This document shows, one piece after another, positions 32,559 to 42,663 of a DNA stretch of 64,000 nucleotides (position 1 is its first letter; each line of letters starts with the position of its first letter). Below the pieces are notes generated by a model. It had not been told where the DNA came from. It worked only from the letters and a program-made list of their open reading frames with translations, and ran no database searches. Source of the stretch: Daldinia sp. FL1419 (Eukaryota > Ascomycota > Sordariomycetes > Xylariales > Hypoxylaceae); the NCBI GenBank assembly GCA_025201765.1, contig MU623477.1, positions 1 through 64,000 on the forward strand, given 5' to 3'. Both the position numbers and the translations under genes were made by a program.

Positions 32559-34278
32559 GTTGGGTGGTTAAATAGTATGATTCTTTAAATAGGGGCCAAA
32601 ATGGTAGCGAGTCTACGAGGCAGAGTGTATTTGGATACCTAGGTGATAGGCGAGACGTTGGCATGATTTTATAACAATGGAATTCCTTCCAAGCCCTTCT
32701 TACCCGATTATAAAGCATGTCATGTCTTTAGGTCCTAGGCGCGAGGGGGTTACGGTGGGTTACCCTTGCGCGGGCTCGTCCAATCATACACTTAAAGTAT
32801 ATACAAGTCTTCTCCCCTACTTCTGTCTACATCTTAAGTACTCCTCAGCCTTGCAATTGCTGCAGATTATCGTCTGTCGATGACGTGATAGACTGTGGGG
32901 ATCTTTTCAGTAGTTAATGATAGGTACCTGCTTGGTGAAGCAGTTGTAAGTATTTTGATCGCATTACATGATTTCTATCCCCGACAGTAACCCACAACGA
33001 CCTACGCCCTCCTATATTAAAATCTACGACAACCGTTGCGAATCGTATCACCCATGAATAATTCCGTATCATGATGAATAGGTATGCTTAATGGTTTTGA
33101 TTACCTCTTCGTTTTGTTGTAGATACCTGTAGGGTGAGTTTTCTGAAACCCTAAATCCGTAGATATCTGGAGTGCAGAAATATTAACCGTTAGGGAAATA
33201 TGACCGCGGGTTTACGACGAATCCGAGGTTGACGTTCGCTGTGAGGTTTCTTGGCGGTGCTAGCTAGTCTCGTTAGTTTTATTATGCCGTTTTATCCCTG
33301 CCTTACATTAAGCTAACCCGTCCATCTATTATAAATAAGACGGTCCGCCCGGGACTTACGGTTTAACTACAACGGCCGATATTTGTAAGCAGCCTCATCT
33401 ACCAATTCTCGTCAAAAATAAAAAAGGACGACGACAAGAGGTATATCAAGAGAGAATCAAGGGAGAACGAGAAGACCGTGTTAGAAAAAGGTTTATCTTG
33501 ATACAAGGTACTACCTACATCTCGATCGTTGGGTTACCGTATCGTTCCTATGAAGTAGATGTGGTCACATGTGGAACACACTACAAGCCCGCAACGATCT
33601 TATTTTCTTGCTACTTCGCAAGAATACTATTATTTGCTATGTGCAATGAACTAACCAGAGCGACCTATTTGCGGTTCAGAGTGCCGAGAAGGCTTACCAA
33701 TGAAGTAATGAGATTTTGTCCACCAGCAAGCCATCGGGAGTTGCAAATACCTACGTACATGAAAAAAAAAAAAAACACAGTAAAGGGTATCGTTGCCATC
33801 CGTCGTTTGTGTGCTCATTCATCCTAGTAGTCGTCTTTTCTACCACGTAGAAGTCGTAAATTATCGGTATTATCGCATCTGTCGGCAGCCGATACTGGCT
33901 TAATTCAAAGGAACATGCCGAATTTCTCCGGTAACAACATTGCAAAGGACCGACATATTGAGGCCCCTTGATTGTGGATATGACGATGAGAATCTGTTTT
34001 GGCAAGCACTAAACCAGGATAACCTTTGCTAATAAAGTCACTGGCGCGTTCCCTAAATGCTAGGTGGGGTAGGTGGCCAGGTGACCCAACTTGGATCGCC
34101 CCATATGAGCGACTGAAAATATTGCTGCAGGAGGCTGTTGGAGTAAGAAATAAAATATAGAATCGTCCTGCACTACCAAGGAGAGGTAGCGTAAATGCAG
34201 AATGAAACTTGCTAAGCTCCTCCATAGATGATAGACGAGAAAAACGTGTTGCGTTGGGGATATCATCCGTTGCCAACA
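32559..34278. other. Intergenic region
   Basis: No gene is supported. The open frames at 32677-32883 (+), 33498-33827 (+) and 33751-34279 (-) have unbiased composition, no motif and no splice partners. The right end is the 3' flank of the Myb gene. Confidence 0.55.
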
Positions 34279-37200
34279 TTACAAGTGTGCCGGGATGCTT
34301 TCTACTTCGCTTGCGTTTGTGTCGCTACTCAACTCTTCCTCAGCATCTAAATGTTGCTTTTTGCTACTAGGTTTCTCCACTCTACTAACTGCCTTGCGTT
34401 TGGCAGAAACTGGAGTTCGAGAAAGAGTGGCTTTGCTCGATGAGCCATAGCGTTTCTGGCTTTTACGGGGCTTTCGAGGTCTCTCGATAGAAATAGAAGG
34501 AGAACTGATCAAGGATTCGCGACGGGATTCTTCATCTTTCTCCACGTCATTTTCCAGGTCGGCACTATCGTCGGATTCATGGCCGGGTGCCACTTGCTCC
34601 GGGAGCTCTTCCTCTTCTGACCCGCTACTAGAAGCACTCTCGTCGTGACTTTCTAGCCTGTCCCGAGCCTCGTCTTTGCTCTCGTTTTTGCCAACATCTC
34701 CATCCACTTCAACTTCTTGATCTTCTCCTTCGCTTTCTATGGTGTCCTCGTGACCGTTTTCATCCGCGTCGCTCTCTTGATCATCGTCCGCAATCTCATC
34801 ATCGTCATCATCATTGACTTCGTCGTCATCAGATTTACCAACGGTGGCAGGAGTCTTTTGTACACGTTGCGTCTTATTCAAGATCTTTTTAATCTTGCGC
34901 TCAAGCTCATCATATTCTGCGTCGGCGTCGTATTCCTCACTGTCCGGATAGTCGAGCTCTCTAGTCTCGTGATACCTCACGCTAAGCTGCTTAGTGATCT
35001 CGGGAACAGTCATGATATCATGATCAGGGACAGTGTGCTTTAAACGGTACCATGCTAGAATGATTGTAGGACGTGTCCAACGACTACCCAGCTGCTTCGT
35101 TCTAACCTTGGCCCACGGGATACGGCCATCGGCGTTGACATCAAAGGATCGGATTGCCTTGACGATGCTATATCGTTCTCGGTTAGATAATTCGGCTGCC
35201 TCATCCCGGGCGTTCTGAATGATGTCAGGAATCGGAAGATTTTCGCCACCATCTATACTACCGACGCCATCTTGTATTTGCTTGTGCATAAGTTTCCATT
35301 TTTGGATACACTGGAGACGGCTGCGTGTCCGTGCCATACGCTCGCTAACTTTTTGCCAGTCAATCAAATCCTCATTGGCCTCGTTCGAGATGATACGTCC
35401 TTGTTCACGATTTTCTTGGATCGTCTGGATAGCCTCCGATATTATTGAACGAAGTTTGTCTTCCTCTTCGTAAGTCCATGGGTCAACACGACGGCTTTCG
35501 CCGCACACAACGTAGTTTCGTATGCGATCCCGAACATCCTCAGGATGGCGATTAATAAGTTTTCCGATTAAGGCATATTTAGATCCATGCATCTCCCACA
35601 TGGCCTTTAGTTCGGCGTGTTGCTCTGCAGTCCACGCGCCACGAGCAACAAAATTGTGAAATTTTCGGCGACACTGATTTATCACTTTTTGGCGACGGCG
35701 ATTTGGGCAAGTTGCTACGACCCGGGCCCAAAATTCTTGCGACCCGACTTCTCGGGGGTTGCCCTGGATAAGGTCATTCACTTCGATTTGGCTCAGTCCG
35801 TGGTCCACTCTCCAACGTTCAACCGCCTGCGTGATATTTCGAAGCTCAAACTCGCTGAACTGACCAGTAACCAATTCGTGAGGTCTAGTATTCTTTGGGG
35901 TGGAACGATTCTTAGCGGGATCTTTCTTCGGCGTGGGACTATTGACGTTATTCTGTCGGAGTACGGCCGAGAGTTTGGCTTGTTTCTTCCCCGTGGAAGA
36001 AGATGCTTGCTTAACTGAATCATCGGCGTTGCCCTCTGCCTCACGCTCGAAAAATGTCAGCTTGGCGACACGCTTTCGTGCCGAACCCCGCTTAGGCTTA
36101 ACACTAGCAGTATTGTCATTACGGGCGTCTTGCGGTTTACCCCGAGATTCATCAATATTGGAAAGACGTTCGTCGGTAGCATCGGCGTCGGATATGGCTT
36201 GGGGGCCTGAATTGCTACCATGGGCATCCTCCTGGCTTTCTCCATCATCACTTGCTTTATCCTGTCCAGATTCATCGTCATTATCCTGACCAGCTGCGCC
36301 ACGGCCCAGGTTGTCTTGTTGTATACTATTTGACGAACTAGCATTAGGTGAACTATCATCAAGCAGTTCCATTTCCACCTCTTTAGATTCCACACTAGAA
36401 TGCGCAGCTTGCCCCGCGTTTAGACCGTTACCGTTCAGGTTCAAATCAGAAGCTGAAGAATCGCGTGACGAATATTGTAGTTCAGCATTGTCCGGCAACA
36501 CTTTTGAGGTGCCAGCTTCTAAAGAGCCATCTTCAATCACCTCCAAGGCCTTTCTGTTCTTTTTACGTCCGGCATAGAGACTTTCGGCAAGGCTACTAAA
36601 TGAAGTGGCTGAATTCACCCCGGTATTTCCATTACTGTTACGCTTCTGTTTCTTTCTGACCTTTTCTGTCGAACCTAGTAGCTTGCGTTTTTTTGACGAG
36701 GCATTCAACGGCGTGAACTCGATATCGGCGTTATCAAGAGTGCGAAATCCAACAGTGGGACCTTGCTGGGTCTCTTGGATTTCGTCGACTTCATGAGATT
36801 GGATTGGATCATTAGGTATTTCAAGATTGCCTAAATCAGGAGATGGTAACAATGGCATCTTCTTTCCGCGCGATTTAACCTTCTTACCACGTCTGCGACG
36901 TGCACTACGGGTAACCCCCTCAGCACCCGGAGACGAACCATTCACACTTGATCCACGATCTATATCATCAGAATCGATGAGGCGGGGTTGCGATACTAGA
37001 CCAGGTCGATTTCCACGTTTTTGTTTTTTGGACTTGCTTGATTTGGGAATCGGCGTCGATGTTCGCTGTGCGTAATCTGGAGATTCGGGTATTTCGACCT
37101 TGTTGTTCTGCTTCGGCAACATCGCCGATGGCAGCTGCGGGAAAGGTGAACTAGACATATCCATTTCTGATTGATCAAACCGTTGATCCGTCGGAATTCG

Positions 37201-37350
37201 GGGTATTCGATTTGTAGACGGGGGCACTTGACTAGAAAAGATAATCTCTGGGGACTGGGGAGGAAATGGTGGACGAGAGAGCGGAGGACTTGGATCACCT
37301 TCTGCGCCGTCAAATTCAGTTTTGGTCTCGGTGCTTAGTTGATTTCCCAT
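34279..37350 (-). CDS. Myb/SANT-domain DNA-binding protein, REB1/TTF1-like
   Basis: A single-exon gene of 1023 residues. Residues 1-480 are low-complexity and basic or serine-rich, with many KK/RR nuclear-localisation-like patches (for example RSARRRRGKKVKSRGKK). The region at about 490-790 contains repeated Myb-like helices, including GAWTAEQHAELKAMWEMHG with the following KLINRHPEDVRDRIRNYV, then DPWTYEEEDKLRSIISEAI and a further IPWAKVRTKQLGSRWTRP. This arrangement resembles REB1 and TTF1, which bind rDNA terminators and block RNA polymerase I or forks. That role is inferred. The C-terminal about 200 residues hold two acidic runs and end in basic patches. The N-terminus is MGNQLST, which fits an N-myristoylation site and is unexpected for a nuclear protein. 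No intron is needed. Confidence 0.85.
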   Translation of the reverse strand: MGNQLSTETKTEFDGAEGDPSPPLSRPPFPPQSPEIIFSSQVPPSTNRIPRIPTDQRFDQSEMDMSSSPFPQLPSAMLPKQNNKVEIPESPDYAQRTSTPIPKSSKSKKQKRGNRPGLVSQPRLIDSDDIDRGSSVNGSSPGAEGVTRSARRRRGKKVKSRGKKMPLLPSPDLGNLEIPNDPIQSHEVDEIQETQQGPTVGFRTLDNADIEFTPLNASSKKRKLLGSTEKVRKKQKRNSNGNTGVNSATSFSSLAESLYAGRKKNRKALEVIEDGSLEAGTSKVLPDNAELQYSSRDSSASDLNLNGNGLNAGQAAHSSVESKEVEMELLDDSSPNASSSNSIQQDNLGRGAAGQDNDDESGQDKASDDGESQEDAHGSNSGPQAISDADATDERLSNIDESRGKPQDARNDNTASVKPKRGSARKRVAKLTFFEREAEGNADDSVKQASSSTGKKQAKLSAVLRQNNVNSPTPKKDPAKNRSTPKNTRPHELVTGQFSEFELRNITQAVERWRVDHGLSQIEVNDLIQGNPREVGSQEFWARVVATCPNRRRQKVINQCRRKFHNFVARGAWTAEQHAELKAMWEMHGSKYALIGKLINRHPEDVRDRIRNYVVCGESRRVDPWTYEEEDKLRSIISEAIQTIQENREQGRIISNEANEDLIDWQKVSERMARTRSRLQCIQKWKLMHKQIQDGVGSIDGGENLPIPDIIQNARDEAAELSNRERYSIVKAIRSFDVNADGRIPWAKVRTKQLGSRWTRPTIILAWYRLKHTVPDHDIMTVPEITKQLSVRYHETRELDYPDSEEYDADAEYDELERKIKKILNKTQRVQKTPATVGKSDDDEVNDDDDDEIADDDQESDADENGHEDTIESEGEDQEVEVDGDVGKNESKDEARDRLESHDESASSSGSEEEELPEQVAPGHESDDSADLENDVEKDEESRRESLISSPSISIERPRKPRKSQKRYGSSSKATLSRTPVSAKRKAVSRVEKPSSKKQHLDAEEELSSDTNASEVESIPAHL

Positions 37351-38717
37351 GGTTTAGCGCATTTTTTTTTCATTAGTTCGAAGTTATGTAAGAGTATTGG
37401 AGAGAGTAAATGGGCAATAAAATGCAGTTTGAAAGTGCTAGACTCTTCGACGATGTATAAACTTTGTGGTTAAGAGGCCAAAGCAGAGTATGTGTACGGT
37501 GGGATGGAATTCGTAGAGTACCAAGGCACAGAAGAAGCGCAAGGCACGATAAGGCACGACAGGGCGCAATTGGTGTGTAAGGCGTCTAAAGCGCTGTGCG
37601 ACTGTCCTAAATAAAATCGCACCTCATTGCAAAAAGAAGGAGAACGAATTGCAAGATTCACGATATGCAAGAGTAAATGGTGTTGTTCCCATTCAGGTCA
37701 TCGGCGATGGGGGGTGGAGATGGTTGGACGTTTAGGGATCCGACGTAAAATTAATTGGAGTACGCGTTAAAATTCGTGATGTGCGACACTCCGTCGCGTC
37801 AAATTGAAGGGCAAAAAAAAAAAAGGAAAAAAAGATTACGTTTGGTGTAATTTAGTTTTGCATGGGTTTCTTGGTTTCTTTGTGGCTTACGCGCTATTCT
37901 CCCCTGTGCGGGGCCAGCCTGGAATACACCTGCAACCTTTATCGCAATTGCTTCCGCGGGAAATCTGTAGCTGTATAAAATAGGTACTCGCTCGCTAACT
38001 ATGCCTGACCCTAGTGTATATGATTCACGCTAGTTAATGTGACTTCCACAACTCAAACCCCGCTCCTACAGGCAGGCAGGTATGTACTTTACATGTAGTG
38101 GGTAAGGTAGCTCTTTATTTTAGGTACTGGTACAGAAAGGAGGCACCTACATTGTTAGTACCTACTGTGTGTCTTCAACTCCAAAGACAGCTCCAAAGAC
38201 AACTCTGAGGATAGATAATCCCCCCTATTATAAAGATATGGGGAATAATTATTTCAGATACTTGTTACCCAGGTATAAGTATTGTTACCCGATATCATTC
38301 TAAATTATATAATTCTCTCTTCGGTCTCGAGGGGAGAAAATAATAAAGCTTAGAATCAATAAGGTATCTATTCATGTGGTCTTTGACGGAAAAAGTCAGA
38401 TATTCAACTACTCTGAGTAATTTTACTTGGTCAAGTTTATATTATCGTTAGTTACAGGAGTCTTTTAAATTGCTGAACTAACCAGATTGCTTTGGGTACT
38501 CATATTAATTACCAGGTAGTAGTTCAACGCTCTTCCCAGCATCAGGTATGCGCCTAGACAAGGCCCCTATTAAGGCTTATACATTATATGCCTATACTTG
38601 GTTTGAGCCGTAGACGCTTATTTGTGAAGTACTTAAAAGGTTCGAGATTTTAGGTGCTTTTGAACACACAAGGAAAGGCTAAATAGGGAAACCGAATAGA
38701 TATTGACCACGTCGTTA
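37351..38717. other. Intergenic region
   Basis: Upstream flank of the Myb gene and 3' flank of the amidohydrolase gene. No domain-bearing frame was found. It contains several A/T runs, for instance near 37816, and short CCTA-type repeats near 38085-38165. Confidence 0.6.
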
Positions 38718-41564
38718 CTACATAAACAACGTAACTTCGTCTCCTACACCGCTCCCTACTGCCCGAACTCTTGCCCCAATCTCAAGAGGGCTACCCTCGA
38801 ACACGACAAACTCACTAGCATCATCGCTCCCCTCCAGTCCTAACAGCTCATATACATTATCTGAGACCAAATCCAAAGCATCCTTCTCGCTGAGCTTGCC
38901 CTCGCTATTCCAATATGCGATCCCAGCCAGTAAACCCACGTCCCGCACTAACCAGTCTTCGTTAATGCTAATGGCCACACGGACCCCAGCCTCGACGAGC
39001 TTATCAAGAGCAGTGCCGTTTGTTAGAGGTGCTCCCGTAAGTGCCCGTCTTTGGTCCCACGAATTCCGATACGAAAGCAAAGGGTTGAGGACCACGCCTA
39101 CTTTTGCTGCTGCAAGCTCTCCCGCCAGAAGGAAAGACTCGGCACCTCCGATAATGACGAGAGAAATACCACCACTACCACGAGAAGAAGCAATGACATT
39201 ATCGACAGACTCTTTTACCTTCAGAAGCGTAGCGATGACGTCGGCACTGTGAACCGTGATAGCTAGTGGGAGAGAGCCCTCTATCACTTTACTCAAAAAC
39301 GCCGCCTCTGTATAAGGGTCTGTGTTGTTTGCATTAGCGGTTGCAGCTTCGATCAGCTTATGGCGTAACGCGTTGACTGCGTTTGAGATGGAAGTGCTCC
39401 CACGCTTGGCGCTGAGATCCAACGTATAATGTACCGCTACGTCATCAGCAAATATAGCTCCCTCATCGAGAGCGTGCTTCGCGGCAGTGCGGAATCCTAC
39501 ACTAGTGCCCTGGTGGGTCGCCTGTCCCGAGTATTTGGGCGCCGATATGGCCCTGGCCACACCATATTTATACGCATAATATAGTTTCTTGGTCTCAAAC
39601 GCCAGCCCGTCGATACCTCGGCTAAAGATTTCTGGACTACCTCCGTTTTCCGTATCCTTTTCGGCGTCGATGCCATTAAGTCCTAGTAGAGAGCCGAAGA
39701 CGGTGAACGGCTTAGTTATATGGCCGTTCTCAAGATGAATGACTCTCGTTCCTGATTTCGAAGCTGTTTCTAGTTCGCCGTGGCAGGTTCCTACGCAGAC
39801 AATCTTACCACGTGAAATCACGACAGCAAAATCCTGTTCCTGGGAACTATGCTGCGGAGATTTTAAAAATGATTTAGACATTCCCGTAAAGATAACGTCG
39901 CCGGCGATGGCCGTTTCTTCGGTAGTAATAGGAACCACCGGCGTAGAACTCCGAGAGGCAGTAAGTGGTTTCCTCAACTCGATGGGTTCCTCAAATTGCG
40001 CCGTTCCGTCTATCCAAACTTGAACTGGTGCGGCCCCGACACTTAACGGATCACTGTCCCAAACAACAATATCGGCGTCGAATCCAGGCTTGACTTTCCC
40101 TATTCGTTGCCCAAGACCCAGTCGCTCAGCGGGTGCCGTCGTAACGGAAGCCAAGGCGGCATGATAAGGTAATCCGTATCCAAATGCCTTTGCGGCCTCA
40201 AACACGACGTGCTGAGCGTTTAGAACTGGGTTGTCGCTTACATAAATGGGGGTCAGTCCGTTCTCGTATAGCACCTTTCCGGCGTACTCAGACCCGATGT
40301 AAGCTTCGGCCTTGTACCACATGTTATCGGCGAATAGAGCCGACGCTGGCGGGGTATCCCCATATGCCCGTTTTAGAACTTCAGGGACAAGATACGTCTG
40401 GTGAGCGTGGTGGAAGGCCCGGACTGGAAACTTGAACTCGTTCGAGTGGTCCACGAATGCTTCCAGATCTGGGACTGTGTAGCAATGGGTATTGACGTGA
40501 ACCTGCCCACGTAGCACGGCAGCCAGCGTTTCCCACTCCAAGTCTTGTGGTAGATAACTGTCCATCCGTTCAATACCAACGGACTCTGCCAAGGTACACC
40601 AATCGTCTTGAGCTTGGACCTGTTTTGCAGCTTGCTCGAAGGCGTGCCTAAATTCCCACGACTCACCGAGCCGGCTAGTAGGACCATGTTCTCCAGCTTT
40701 GCCGTAGGTACGCTTAGAATTTTCGCCACATGCCATCTTGATGTATCTCCATGAGCGGTCGGGGTCGGCCAACAAGTCGTTGATCGAAGTCTCGTTGCGA
40801 CCGTCGGGTTTCCCCACAGCATGTTTTATAACGAAGGCTTCGCCGCCAATGTTATTACTGGAACCCGGTAAAATTAAGCTTGTCGTTACTCCTCCAGACT
40901 TGATGACCTGGATTTGATGATCGAATACGTTGATGCCGTCGATGGATCGGATATACGGAGTTATATTAGAGCCCATCTCGTTTGTATCGTCGTTGCCGGC
41001 TAATTCCGGTAAGCTGTCAACGCCAGCGTGACTGTGCATGTCAATGATACCGCTAGTAAGTCGACGGCCCTTGGCATCCCATATTAAGGTATCTGAAGGG
41101 AGCAAGCCGGTGTCAATATCCTTCCGAACCTCCTTGATGAGCCCGTATTCCAACAAAACATCAGCATTTATCCAGGAAAAGCCCTTTCCAGCGCGTGAAT
41201 CTTCCTCGCTAGTCCCATCAGCAGGCTCACCAACCCAGATGGTAGCGTTCTTAATAACAGTTGATTTGTGTCCATCAACGTAACGCGCATTCCGCTCCCG
41301 ACCAAGGCCGATGGGGTCTTGCGGCTTAGAACGCAACTTCGCACAGGTCCGCAAGTCTTCACTCAATTTCTCAATTGATAATTGATATACCGAGCGGTCT
41401 TTTGAGCGAGTATCGATTTGCCTCCATTGTGCATAGACGATGAACGCAAGACACGTTAGAGCGAACAGCTTAATGGCCCGAGAACGTCGTATGGACCAGC
41501 GCCCGCGCCAATCTGGTGTAGCTACGGCACTGTAAGGAGGAAGTTCCCCCTTGCCATACTCCAT
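38718..41564 (-). CDS. Membrane-anchored tandem amidohydrolase-family protein
   Basis: A single 948-residue exon. A cytosolic N-terminus is followed by one membrane segment (about residues 31-46, IKLFALTCLAFIVYAQW), so it is probably a type II membrane protein. The first amidohydrolase module has DMHSHAGV (metal HxH, about residue 176), a histidine in NTHCYTVPDLEAF (about 360), FHHAHQTYL (about 383) and an aspartate in YVSDNPVLNAQH (about 444); these are the expected metal ligands. It ends in PGFDADIVVWDSDPLS, the usual C-terminal motif. A second copy begins near residue 560 (AVVISRGKIVCVGTC) and ends in SEFVVFEGSPLEIGARVRAV. It lacks the HxH motif at its corresponding position. Family members hydrolyse C-N bonds of varied substrates; the substrate is unknown. 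Confidence 0.88.
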   Translation of the reverse strand: MEYGKGELPPYSAVATPDWRGRWSIRRSRAIKLFALTCLAFIVYAQWRQIDTRSKDRSVYQLSIEKLSEDLRTCAKLRSKPQDPIGLGRERNARYVDGHKSTVIKNATIWVGEPADGTSEEDSRAGKGFSWINADVLLEYGLIKEVRKDIDTGLLPSDTLIWDAKGRRLTSGIIDMHSHAGVDSLPELAGNDDTNEMGSNITPYIRSIDGINVFDHQIQVIKSGGVTTSLILPGSSNNIGGEAFVIKHAVGKPDGRNETSINDLLADPDRSWRYIKMACGENSKRTYGKAGEHGPTSRLGESWEFRHAFEQAAKQVQAQDDWCTLAESVGIERMDSYLPQDLEWETLAAVLRGQVHVNTHCYTVPDLEAFVDHSNEFKFPVRAFHHAHQTYLVPEVLKRAYGDTPPASALFADNMWYKAEAYIGSEYAGKVLYENGLTPIYVSDNPVLNAQHVVFEAAKAFGYGLPYHAALASVTTAPAERLGLGQRIGKVKPGFDADIVVWDSDPLSVGAAPVQVWIDGTAQFEEPIELRKPLTASRSSTPVVPITTEETAIAGDVIFTGMSKSFLKSPQHSSQEQDFAVVISRGKIVCVGTCHGELETASKSGTRVIHLENGHITKPFTVFGSLLGLNGIDAEKDTENGGSPEIFSRGIDGLAFETKKLYYAYKYGVARAISAPKYSGQATHQGTSVGFRTAAKHALDEGAIFADDVAVHYTLDLSAKRGSTSISNAVNALRHKLIEAATANANNTDPYTEAAFLSKVIEGSLPLAITVHSADVIATLLKVKESVDNVIASSRGSGGISLVIIGGAESFLLAGELAAAKVGVVLNPLLSYRNSWDQRRALTGAPLTNGTALDKLVEAGVRVAISINEDWLVRDVGLLAGIAYWNSEGKLSEKDALDLVSDNVYELLGLEGSDDASEFVVFEGSPLEIGARVRAVGSGVGDEVTLFM

Positions 41565-42663
41565 TTCTTCCTTTGGTGTTTATGATGTATGGATGAAGAA
41601 GAAGAAGAAGAAGAGAAAGAGAAAACATGGAGGAAGGGAGGCTTTAAGAGAGGCTGGTGTTGATCAATGGGGGGAACCTCCAAGGACCCCACGATCTTAG
41701 ACGGGACCCTTAGACGAGACTTGGCCAATTGGAGAAGGTTTCACCACGACTTACAAGGGATGGTTAAGCTCGCGACACCCCACAAAGATAACGACACCAC
41801 TACCGGTAGATTAGTCGAGACTTACGGATCCGTATGTGTGTTAATCATACTCTACTCTTTACTCTCTACAGCTCATAGGGAGTAATATATAGTTGTATAA
41901 GTCCCTACCTATGTAGGTATGTAAGCCCGTAAATAAAGACCTAGGTTAGGAAAATATAAGAAAAGAATCGAGTATCCGTTATGTCCGGGCCCAACAACTG
42001 GTCCTCCAGTAAATCAAATAGAACGAACCCCTGCATTATACAATACCTACCTATGTAGGTACCTACTTAGAATAGGGCTGACATCGATATGCTTTCCAAG
42101 ATGCCACTTCGGACGCGATGGGTCCGGTCCATGGTTTTACCAATCCTCAAATAAGGACCTCCTATACTCAGATTATTGTCAATTCCACGTAATTAAAGCA
42201 TCGCAACGCAATCGATTAGAAGGTAAAACGAGGGACTAATTAACAGTAAACACTAAGGTTAACTACCTAGTTAAGTCAGTTTAGTTAGTTTAAAGGCATT
42301 CATAAAAGAGACGTGATCCACGTCGACACCTAGGCGCCTAGTAAAGTAGCAGAGCTATTAGAGCCAGCATACAAACAAATCAACGATTATAATGAGCATC
42401 ACCTAGTGGCCATGTGCCTATTAGTAGAAAAGAAAATAAAACCCTCGTAAAGTCATCTTCGTACCCTGCCAACTTTCATATGTGTGGCATCTCTGGAAAT
42501 CAGTTACATGCAACTCCTAATTCAGCGAAAAAGGCAACGCCATCCACTCGTTATTATCAAACTCATTTTTCAATCGACTATTGCCTTAGGAGGATAATTC
42601 AAACTCCTAAGCCAGATCTCCCCTTTTTTTCCCTTTCGTACCATTAGGATAGGTATCTTCCAT
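41565..42663. other. Intergenic region
   Basis: Upstream flank of the amidohydrolase, with a GAAGAAGAAG run near 41597, and 3' flank of the next gene. The short open frames at 41667-41885 and 42414-42647 have no recognisable features. Confidence 0.6.
42044..42070. repeat. Dispersed TACCTACCTATGTAGGTACCTAC word
   Basis: A copy of the intergenic palindromic word family (tacctacctatgtaggtacc), here with a short spacer. Confidence 0.65.

Noticed and set aside
40373..40822. A 149-codon minus-strand frame within the amidohydrolase
   Set aside because: It is an alternative frame of a clearly coding region whose main frame holds the metal-binding motifs.
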